A model generated the notes under the pieces. It ran no database searches. It had not been told where the DNA came from and worked only from the letters and a program-made list of their open reading frames with translations. This document shows positions 44,654-54,073 of a stretch of DNA of 64,000 bases, one piece after another (positions within the stretch are counted from its first letter, which is position 1; each line of letters opens with the position of its first letter). This DNA comes from Oidiodendron maius Zn (taxonomy: Eukaryota > Ascomycota > Leotiomycetes > Myxotrichaceae). Made by a program: the position numbers and the translations under genes. The stretch lies in NCBI GenBank assembly GCA_000827325.1, contig KN832883.1, positions 634,648 through 698,647 of the forward strand, written 5' to 3'.

Positions 44654-45529
44654 GGCAGCGATGGGGCAAGAGCTTTCGGGCTGGCTTTGAATTGAATGAA
44701 TCAGAGCTGGGACTGTCAAGGAGGAACTTTTGGAGTTGTATATCGAATCAAATGTTGCAGTGTAATGGATAAAAAGCTCCGGCGAGTAGATACATTCTAG
44801 GACTGTATATTTGGTTTATAGATCTCTATATGGGTCTATTTTGTGTTTTTGAGCTACGTCAGAGCTTCAGAAATTGCAGGGGAGAGGGGCCGATCAATTG
44901 GAAACATGCGAGACGACCTGTTTCTGGATTCCTCAGAAAGCTAATGGCGTGGCGAACCTGGCTCCTCGCCGTCCACTAGGCTAGCGACCGTCGACCGGTC
45001 GACGTCAGTGCTCGGCCCGTCTGTGTTGTGTCTATCCAACCCTTGTTCTTGCATCGGGACTCGGGGTCGTCCTTTTTATGAAATTCCGATCTCGGGCGAA
45101 GAAATATTCGCGAAAGCAGCCTACAAAAGCACTGTAGTTGGCGGGTCACTCGGAGACCTCTTGCTGAGTTATTTATCTGAAGGATTATAAGCAAGATTAA
45201 TTACAGTGGATTTTGCTTGTTCATCATATATGTCAATTTCCACCTGGTCTATGCTCGTAGAATGGGCGCTAGTACCTGAGCTTGTTCCTGAAGACAGAAT
45301 ATAAAGAAATGCAAAGGCCAGCTTTGGATTTCTCGATATTATCATTGGCATTTGTTTACTACGATAAATACTCCTCTAGAAGAGCGGCTCTTGTGAACAT
45401 ACTTCGAATACCAAAAAAGTCATCGCGAAAAACCCTTCGTTCTTGAAATCATGCCTTTGCGAACCACATCGTTTTCACTGCCCAAATAAACCCTTGCAGC
45501 ACTACCTCGGTTCTTACCCGCACACAAAT
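44654..45529. other. Intergenic, nothing recognised
   Basis: Contains the promoter side of the NmrA-like gene. No TATA box or repeat was recognised with confidence. Confidence 0.45.
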
Positions 45530-45861
45530 ATGTATGGGCTGAGTTGCTCATCAAGATCCGCTCTGCCGAGACTTTTGTCCCAGCCGGTATTCAATCCGTC
45601 GACCGGCAATCCATTCACTGTCCGCGAAGTCGTGTTCAGCGAGGACAAACGTAAAGTTAGGGAGACCGTTACTGCCTATGAATACTGCAAGGTGAACTTT
45701 GTACAGCCAGATGGTAGCATGATTAGTTTGAGTGGAGGCATCCAGGTGTATCGACGGAGGAGTTGGCAGTATTTTATAAGAAAGAGAAGCGGATGGCTAA
45801 GATGGCGGTTGGAGGAACAATTGTAGCTATAAGACAATCGGTTACCGACCGGAAGATATAA
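45530..45861 (+). pseudogene. Small unknown gene with a frame change
   Basis: From ATG 45530 the frame reads MYGLSCSSRS... NPSTGNPFTVREVVFSED and ISLSGGIQV to about 45750. From there a different frame continues with protein-like sequence, STEELAVFYKKEKRMAKMA and VGGTIVAIRQSVTDRKI, to TAA 45859-45861. The two parts look like one protein of about 110 residues with a one-base shift near 45750, or with an intron I cannot place. I do not recognise the family. Confidence 0.35.
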
Positions 45862-47027
45862 TTCGCGGTGGCGAGATGAATGATGTAGTGTGGAGAATGA
45901 TGCGACGTAAGAAATAAGGCGATCTTCAGCCATGGCCAACTTCAGAACTTCTGACGAGATTCTGTAGAAAGGCGTGCGAAAATTTGGAATTCAGTCAGGT
46001 AGTCTTATCTTAGGAGGCAGTACCACTCACTATTACTTCCAAACTAGATGCTGGTAAGAAGAAGATTTCAGGTGCCAGAACTGACTATAAGCGCCTGCGC
46101 CATATTACATTTATTACTTTAGATCTCAGTTCTTCGACGGACCAGTCGGCAACCGTCTCCTTGGATCCTACCACTCCGCTGCATGTCGATAACGTTAAGT
46201 CGAGAGTTTCTGGACTTCACGACAGAGCTTGATGAACTAAAGAGCAAATCATCCCTTTGATGCTCTTCTGCATCATCGGCCCTAGCTTCCAGAAGTAGTG
46301 CGACAAGATTGTTGTGTTTGGGGCGCAAACCTCCAGGGCCGTCCAGGTCTCTGGGCTCGACTCAATGAACTTCATCTAACAGCTCTTGCCAGACCTGGCT
46401 TTCCTGCTGATCCAATAAGTATCGCTCTCGGACTTAAGCCAGTCCAAAAATCTATCCCATAGCTCAGATCCCCATTGATCATAGCTCTCCAAGTCGCTCC
46501 CTCCCGCACTGTCGCCTTCACACTCGTGAGATGTATGCTTGTTCACGTCAATCTTGTCCTCCCTTGTCGTCTTCGCCGGACCGAAGATTCAACGAAATGT
46601 CTCGTCGTAAGATCTCTTCACAGTGGCGCGCCGCTCATTCGCCAACTCATACTCCAGGCTTTTCAAGAGTCTCGCGCGCTGGCTATCACTTGCAGCCGCG
46701 GAGCCGGTGTGTAGTGAATTTAATGACATTTAGTTCGAAGATGTGGAATGTATCACGGCGTGTCTAACTTTTTTGAGCTGCTGTCGAGCGGGAAGGCGAT
46801 TTATGGTTCATATTACTTTATCCTTATCTTGCCTTCGGAGGCTGATTTGGCCCGTCTTTGTCTAGGAGCAGTCGTCTAAAGGGCGTGTAGCCTGGGCCGA
46901 AAATACGTCATGCCGTACCCCACCTTCTCAGGTAAACCAGCCGAGATATAAAAGGTATCTCAAGAGACAACTTGTATCATCACCACATGCCCTAAATTTG
47001 AGTCTGTATAATTTGTAATATTCAATA
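45862..47027. other. Intergenic, nothing recognised; TATA box near end
   Basis: Short frames on both strands (46119-46328, 46475-46767) show no family features. The end holds the TATA box of the GFA-like gene. Confidence 0.45.
46947..46954 (+). promoter_or_regulatory. TATA box (TATAAAAG) of the GFA-like gene
   Basis: TATAAAAG lies 81 bases before the ATG at 47028, a normal distance for a fungal promoter with a short leader. Confidence 0.5.
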
Positions 47028-47614
47028 ATGCCTCGACCAGAGCTCCCTCTTTCAGTCACAGGCGGCTGCCTCTGTGGCGGGGTGCGGTATACGATAACCT
47101 TCCCTGAAAATGCGGAATGGCCTCCTCAGGGGGTACTATATCCTCGCTCCTAATGAAACTCAGAGAATAATAACAACTACAGAATTCCACATGCCAATGC
47201 ACAATGTGCCGCAAATTTACCGGCTGTCCCATTCCACAGTGCGTCTCTATCCCAACAAGCTATATATCCCCTCCCCTATCCTCGAACGCGCCATACAAAA
47301 CCTACCACTCCTCCTCGTCCGCATACCGGTCTTTTTGCAATAATTGCGGATCCAGCCTGGCATTCACCTATGACGCTAGTCCAGAGATCACAGAGATATA
47401 TCTCGGGACTTTGGACGAGGATGCGCTCTGCGGGAAGAAAGTGGGGCAAGAGGAAGATGGAAAATGTACTGAGAGAGACGGGTCTGGCCTTGGATATGAT
47501 CTGTACAAAGCACAGAATCATATATGGATAGAGAACGCGATTAGAGGCCTCACAGATAAGCTAGATGGTGGGTTGTATACGAGGGACCGGGAGGAGAGAT
47601 ATAAGATGAGTTGA
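47028..47614 (+). CDS. GFA/CENP-V-type zinc protein (Mss4-like fold)
   Basis: Exons 47028-47132 and 47183-47614 over a 50-bp intron give 178 residues. Zinc ligands of the GFA domain are in place: C14 and C16 (TGGCLCGGVRY), C39, C41 and C44 (CQCTMCRKFTGC, formed by exon 2), and C87 and C90 (FCNNCGSSLAF). The rest follows the family (APYKTYHSSSSA; EITEIYLGTLDE). The namesake was described as a glutathione-dependent formaldehyde-activating enzyme, but many fungal members have no proven reaction. It is probably cytosolic. The second exon is too short for anything beyond one domain. Confidence 0.9.
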
Positions 47615-48043
47615 ATATAATGATCGACAAATGTGTCACCTGTAGCTACAACGATCTCCGGTAATAAATACAGGACAACTCTTCGCTTCAAAGAATTTTC
47701 CAATGCGCAACCTTGATTATGTTTCATCTTAAATCTGAGTTGCTGAGTTGCTGAGTGATGTCTCCAGCTCCGCTAATTAGGTGCTGAGGTCAGATTAGTG
47801 TTCGCTGTTAGTGAGCTATTTCTATTGAAAGATAATGTGGAGAGATAAAGCAACGAGGCAGCGGCGTTGGAGAGAATTTGGAGTGATGTTCGTGATCACA
47901 TCTTCTAGAAAACGAATCCCGTGGCGCCAGCTACGCCGTTTGAAGCACTACTGTATCAAATTATCTCGCTATACCTCTTCTTCGATATCGCCATGTAAGC
48001 ACCGCTAAACATCTACTAATTATTCTTCTCCTCCTGTGAAGCA
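47615..48043. other. Intergenic between convergent genes
   Basis: 3' flanks only; nothing else recognised. Confidence 0.5.
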
Positions 48044-49270
48044 TCACCTACTCCTTCTGGCTTCCAGCTGTCGTGATATCTGCGCGATTGTCGTCATAGT
48101 AAGGTTGTACACAAATATTACTATAAACAAGAGAATAGCAATCCCTATAGCAGCAGCTACAAGCACCAAAGAGAACACCGAAAATCCATAGGATGCCCCT
48201 GTCAGTCTAGAGTCATCTTTAAATCCGTCGAGAGCTAGACCGACCTGCATCGCCGTCAACACGACCGTGATATAAGCAAATACCACGATCAACCAGGCAA
48301 AGTTACGGGCAAAAAATGTCCGGTATTGATCATAGCCGGAGTGATATCCATCGAAGAGATACTTGTACCACCAGAGCGGAGCGAAGCGGTATATGAGGTT
48401 AATTCTTCCTAGTCGGAGCTCGCCATATTGATACCTTTTATTGACCTGGAAAGGTCCAATGTGATTTCTTGGCAAAGGCGGGTCTGGGGATACATTGGTG
48501 AGGAATTCGCCCATAAACGCCTGCCACTGGCTCCATTTAAGATTTTGCGGGAGTAGGCTGGGCTTGATATCATCGGATTTAGCGACCTCGAAGTCGAGGT
48601 GACTTTGGATAAGCCACGCATAACTAAGAAGAAAGCCACATGCATTCTCGTAGAGCGTAGCGTCATTGCAGAGATGGTCTCTCCAGACATCCTTGCGAAG
48701 AAGGTATTGCGGGAGTGGCTTGATGAAGATGTACGAGTCGGCCCATGTCAAGTGCAGGTCCGCCTGTTCAGTCACGATGATGGCGCGGTTCTTCATTTTC
48801 TGCCGGTGAAGAGATCGAGCAGCCTGAGGTCGGCCAACTATCCATAACCAGCCGTGGATCTTGGTTAGTCGCTCGACGCTAAGATCTTGTCGTAGGAAGG
48901 CATCAATGTGCTCTGTTGGTCGCAGAAGCTTATAATTCTGATCAGCGAAAAGGATGGGTAGGAGGCTATGGAAATTATCGTCTTCTTCCGCTTGTGTCTC
49001 GTGTATATGCGTTTCCGCGCCTTCAGCTAATCCAGAGCCTTGCGGGACGCGATGGGGTTTCGTGCCGTCTCCGTTGGACGTATGCTGCTGAGCAGTGAAA
49101 TCCGAATTAGTATCCGGAACCAAAGTATCGGTATTGGTAGACGCGTTTCGTGGCAGGCTATTGTGCATAGGAAGACCCCTTCTCGTTGTGGCGCACTTTC
49201 TTCTTCCGTCGGCAGAGCAAAACGCGACGCTCGTTGAGAAGGGAATAAGCCGTTCCACTCCATCTTCCAT
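48044..49270 (-). CDS. DUF6601-like membrane protein
   Basis: An intronless gene of 408 residues. The first 90 residues are polar and low in structure. The middle contains conserved-looking LPILFADQNYKLLRPTEHID, LTKIHGWLWIVGRP, ADLHLTWADSYIFIKPLPQYLL and SYAWLIQSHLDFEVAK. Near the C terminus are two hydrophobic segments, NFAWLIVVFAYITVVLTAMQ and the one beginning YGFSVFSLVLVAAAIGIA, then a basic tail. This is the pattern I associate with the fungal family DUF6601, which has no known function; I assign it by recall, not by search. A two-helix anchor with a large cytosolic N-terminal part is likely. Confidence 0.75.
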   Translation of the reverse strand: MEDGVERLIPFSTSVAFCSADGRRKCATTRRGLPMHNSLPRNASTNTDTLVPDTNSDFTAQQHTSNGDGTKPHRVPQGSGLAEGAETHIHETQAEEDDNFHSLLPILFADQNYKLLRPTEHIDAFLRQDLSVERLTKIHGWLWIVGRPQAARSLHRQKMKNRAIIVTEQADLHLTWADSYIFIKPLPQYLLRKDVWRDHLCNDATLYENACGFLLSYAWLIQSHLDFEVAKSDDIKPSLLPQNLKWSQWQAFMGEFLTNVSPDPPLPRNHIGPFQVNKRYQYGELRLGRINLIYRFAPLWWYKYLFDGYHSGYDQYRTFFARNFAWLIVVFAYITVVLTAMQVGLALDGFKDDSRLTGASYGFSVFSLVLVAAAIGIAILLFIVIFVYNLTMTTIAQISRQLEARRSR

Positions 49271-50024
49271 GTTGTCCTCCTGGTATATCTCAAAGGTGCG
49301 ATGATTGGTAATTCTAAGAACACGCGATTTCTTCTATCAAAAGCGAATGAAAAGCGAAATATTAAGAGGAGGAGCTATAATTCCTGTCGCGTGGGTACAC
49401 ACGACGCAGGACCTTCCCGATCTCAACTCTGATTCGATAGCGACGGAGCTGAAAAAATCGTGGCCAGAAACAGCACGGCTAAGACTTTGCAATCGTACAT
49501 AATAAAATATTAGTGGCCAAATTGCCTTATGCCGATTCAGAGAGGCTTTCGCGTATGTAAGAGAGATTGATCGGGATGTTCTCCAGGGCGCAGCTAGCTT
49601 CAGGGCCATACATTCCCTTAGCCAAGGCCAAGTGAAAAGTACTTTCGTAGCGTATTGTCTTCCGTCTGTGCAGACTGACCGCGTTTTTCATGGCGTCGCA
49701 CAGATCACGTGGTAAGATCCTAATTGGCGGGCACATGCACAGTACTTTCGTAGCATCACGCTAGCACAATCAGGTGGCACGGGCGGGCAACAAGGCTCTT
49801 TCTGACACCACTGATATTGCCTTTTACTTCAGTATATATCTAGTGCGTTTGCTTTGGTCAGTCTTTCAAACTACATTTCTTCGCATACTCAACCACACAG
49901 TGCCACCAACATTGCATATACACTTTGACTTTCGAAAACTTGACCGATCCCTCGCCTTGTCTTCCAGCGCTTTTCTGGTCCACACAGTCATTCACATAGC
50001 TTTAGGTCCTCACTTGTCCTAGGC
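49271..50024. other. Intergenic, divergent promoters
   Basis: Upstream region of the DUF6601-like gene and of the Clr5-TPR gene. AGTACTTTCGTAGC occurs twice (49638 and 49741 regions), a short direct repeat of unknown meaning. Confidence 0.45.
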
Positions 50025-52212
50025 ATGGATTCACAGTGGAATCAAATACATGAGCATCTATGGGGACTCGCACCTCCAACAAGTATCCACATGACACCAA
50101 GCAATCAACCTGAGCTAGAGCAAGTCCAATTGCATGCCATACTCCCATCTGGTATCAAGCAAAACGAGGTACGCAAATACACAGCGAAGGACTGGGAGGA
50201 GCAGAGACCTGAAATTGCAAGGCTATATGAAGACAATACTCTGAGCAAGGTGATGAAACTCATGAGAAAACAACATGGGCTTGATGCTACGTAAGGAATA
50301 CTATCTATTATGTATCAGAAACTAACTCATTATTAGCCCTAAACAGTACAAAGATCGGATAAAGAAATGGGACCTTAAAAAGAACATCCAGCCAGATGAG
50401 ATGGAGGCTATAATACGGAAACAGCAGAAACGAGTGTTAGAAAGCAATAAACGATCTGCATTTCGGGTCCGAAAACGGCCAGTCCCACAGGGGAAGATTG
50501 ATCGATATATAACGGAGCATAATACTGCTCCCATTGCCAGAAATTATGGTAAAAATATTGATGAGAATAAGGAACCAGTGGGTATGATTCCCGCTGTGTC
50601 AATGCTCACTATGGATGAATGATCTAATTTATACGTACTCATAGCTACCCCCGCGGGTATTAGCTGCTATACGCCATCAAATACGGGACATCCCACACCA
50701 CATACTTACCCAAGCCCTCTTGCGACTTCTGACCTGTCACCCTCAATTACTGAAGGCCTACATAGTAGTTCGTATCATTTCGGCAATGTTGATCCAACAC
50801 TGCCCGGTTCGCCTTGGGTAGCTCAGATCCCCAGAAGCCTTCACAGATCACCTTTGTCATCTATACCCATCGTTGCATCGCCAACCCCTTCATTTTCTGC
50901 TCTTGTCGAGTTAGATGAAAGCACGTTTGCGGGCCACAGCCCCACATCATTCTCAATCCCGTCGACTCCTCAAGCGAACAATCACGACATGCTACAAGAC
51001 ATGGCAATAGAAGTTATACACGACGGGGGGAACTTGGCAACCGAGCAGAGATACCGTCATACTGTGGGGCAGGAGGCGGAGAAGCTCGCGTGCGAACTCA
51101 GCAATCAAGGAAAGTACAAGGCAGCCGAGCAGTTGTTCCGACAGACGCTAGAGATTAGACAGAGTGCACTTGGATCTGAGGACCCAGACACACTGACTAG
51201 CATGGACTACCTCGCGTCCATACTTTATGCACAAAATAGGTACAAGGCTGCTGAACAGTTGTACCGACAGGTGTTAGAGCTTAGGCAGAAGGCCTTGGGC
51301 TTTGAACATCCCAACACTCTAGCAAGCATTAGAGGCCTCGCGTGCGTGTTTATGGGGCAAGGAAGGTACAGGGCAGCCGAGAAGATGCACCGGGAGACTC
51401 TAAAGCTCAGGCAGAAAGTGCTGCCGGCTAAGCACCCAAATATATTAGAAAGCATAAGCGACCTCGCGTCTGTGCTTGAGAGACAGGGAAGATATGAGAC
51501 AGCAGAGCAGGTACAACGGCATACTCTGCAGCTCATGCAGAAAGCGCTTGGCCTTGAGCACCCTGATACACTGTTGAGCATGGGCAGTCTAGCATCAGTA
51601 CTAGACAATCAAGGTAAATATATTGAGGCTGAGAAGATAAAGCGGCAGACGTTACAGCTTATGCAGAAAGTGCTTGGCCCTGAGCACCCTAACACACTGT
51701 GGAGCATGGGCAGTCTAGCATCAGTACTAGGCAATAAAGGCAAATATATTGAGGCTGAGAAGATACAGCGGCAGACATTACAGCTCACACAGAAAGTGCT
51801 TGGCCCTAAGCACCCTAGCACGCTAGCGAGCATGGGCAACCTAGCATCAGTACTAGACAATCAAGGTAAATATATTGAGGCTGAGATGATACAGCGGCAG
51901 ACATTACAGCTCACACAGAAAGTGCTTGGCCCTGAGCACCCTAGCACACTGTGGAGCATGGGCAACCTAGCATCATCACTGGACAATCAGGGCAAATATA
52001 TTGAAGGCGAGAAGATACAGCGGCAAACGCTACAACTCAGACAGAAAGTGCTTGGCCTTGAGCACCCTGATACACTAGCGAGCATGGGCAACCTAGCAGC
52101 AGTACTGCGCAATCAGGGCAAGATTGATGAGGCGGTAGACATGGCGCTTGACGGTTTAGAGGAATTGTTTCTTGGAGAAGTCTCAATGTATGATGCGCCT
52201 TTAATCAGCTGA
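50025..52212 (+). CDS. Clr5-domain protein with a C-terminal TPR array (kinesin-light-chain type)
   Basis: Exons 50025-50290, 50337-50581 and 50645-52212 give 692 residues. The introns are 46 bp (GTAAGG) and 63 bp (GTATGA donor); both joins keep the frame, the second joining what otherwise look like two genes. Residues 52-107 are a Clr5 domain (YTAKDWEEQRPEIARLYED, then YKDRIKKWDLKKN), a helical, DNA-binding-like module named from a fission yeast heterochromatin factor. A Ser/Pro/Thr-rich linker follows. From about residue 310 there are eight to nine TPR units of 42 residues (LASVLDNQGKYIEAEKIQRQ pattern). The last five units are nearly identical in DNA. Fungal proteins with Clr5 and TPR or ankyrin arrays are numerous and mostly unstudied. 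It probably acts in the nucleus; partners are unknown. Confidence 0.88.
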
Positions 52213-52373
52213 CCAGAGTCACTGAACCAGCAGCCTCTGGAACGATTATCTTTCTCCACAGGCCTATCACTCAAATTGAGCCCGCTTCTTAAGTTAACCT
52301 CGTCATTCAAATCAGTCCTGCTTCTCCCAACAACCCTATGCTCCAAGGTGTGGTCGGGTCTTCCACTCAACAT

Positions 52374-53081
52374 TCATTGTCGATGTACGGCTTTTGGAAT
52401 TCCATCAAGCAGGCACTTCCTAGCATTACATTCACAGTCCCTGTTCGAAATACGATCCGTCAAGTACATTGCAATCTTCGCCACAGATTGAACCAGGCTC
52501 TGGAAGATTCCCGTCAAAGAGTGTTCCCTCAAACACATCAGCGAGCAGGGACTTGGGACCGCATTTCCCAAAGCACGGTGTCCCCTCGCATTTTGCTCCA
52601 AAACCGCACTTCCAGGAAAGCCCTTCACCATCGTACGAACAGTATGTAGATTCATCATTGGATCAATCTTATTGCCCATGAATAGTATCGGAGTTGACAG
52701 CTTTGAGTCTCCATTGTCTTTTTTTTTCGATGTGAAGGGATCTGCAAATCTCCATGCAGGTCGTATTGGCCAGCCCAGACACCGTATTTTGCTCTCGCCT
52801 TGGAAGAATGCGGCAATAGAGGGCTGGCCTTTGAATGCTGAAAGATATTCTTCGAAGTCTGCGACAGAACTGTTGGTAATGTCCTCGGCGTCTGCGAAGT
52901 TTACAGCTATCTCAGCGTCTGCATTCGAGTTTGCGCGGTCGTCTTTGGTCTCTTCGTGCTGAAAAATTGAAGCTGTAAGAATACTCTCAAAGGGAAAGTC
53001 GAGAGTTATATTCGTATGGCCGCTCATTAGGCTGTCTAGTTCTTGGCGTATTATCCCATTGGAGTACCAGATTGAACCCAT
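52374..53081 (-). pseudogene. C-terminal relic of a TAP-like alpha/beta hydrolase
   Basis: A frame of 235 codons carries the hallmarks of the C-terminal TAP-like domain: LSTPILFMGNKIDPMMNLHTV (acid loop) and MVKGFPGSAVLEQNARGHRAL with the catalytic His region (usually GHCSL/GHCAL). The N-terminal half with the nucleophile elbow is missing; the sequence up to 53420 shows no GxSxG motif in any frame I could join. The converging end lies only 160 bases from the Clr5-TPR gene. Secreted proteases and esterases of this type normally have about 500 or more residues, so this is a remnant unless missed introns hide the rest. Confidence 0.55.
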
Positions 53082-54073
53082 CCAGCTGGTCTGTGTCTCG
53101 CGCTGCTATGAGCATGTTGCAAATAATATATCCGTTCGTAGCTGCGCTAGACGCCCTGGATAGGGATTGATGAAGAACCAATTTCTGGGTTGTCAAGCTC
53201 ATGTCCCTTTGAGAAGCTGGGTAAAGGCCGGCCGATAAGCAGAGATTAACAACTCGAGCAAAGCAGCCCCGCATCCTGCCCGTGTGTAGCCGGTGTAGTC
53301 CCACGCCATGCAAAACGAGCGTTCCAGAATTCAGTGGACGGAGTCTCAGACGTCTTTTGCTGGCGCTTTTTGGACGCGGGCTAATAATTTGCTTTAGCGA
53401 CGTCCATGTTTGTGACATTGCTGGCTCAAATAAAGATATTTCGGCTTTATCATTACACGTTTGACTGCTTCAGGACCGGTTGCTAAAACATGAGGCTACA
53501 GCTAAACCCGATCTAGAGTGGTAGTCAGCGGGAGGGCCGTGCAACAAGAAGCATTCGATTACCCCGCCGAGTCATTCTAGCTTAGGACTGCACCGCAATA
53601 TCAAAGATCTTCCAGTCTTCCCTGATTGTTAAGGAGGCTGTCTACGAATTCGATGGGCATTGCTTTATTCAAGCGGAAATGGACTAGGCATGGACTTGGC
53701 CAAGGCTGCGGGTGGAGATTATCAGCTACATGTATGGCTAATATATGTGTTTTCACGAGGCGGCACGATAAATAAATCGCGAATTCCATCAATTTGAGCA
53801 AATTTTGTGCGTGCGCATCGTTATTGTTGACTTGTGACATAGAGATTGAATGAAAACGCCGCCAATCGGCGATGTTCTCAAAACATTGACAAGATGCACC
53901 CTCGGTCCCTTGACTCCGCGTCGGCTCACAACTTCACAGATTTACTAATTAAAGCAGCAACCAGAGGTAGAAGTGGTTTCAAGCGAGTCTATTGCAATCT
54001 AGAGAAGGAAATACGCAGGTAGGACTAGTATGATTGTATGAATCGCTTTTGACTTGGTCTAATTCCTACTGTT
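53082..54073. other. Intergenic, nothing recognised
   Basis: Upstream of the hydrolase relic and 3' of LYS9. No further coding sequence could be supported. Confidence 0.45.
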
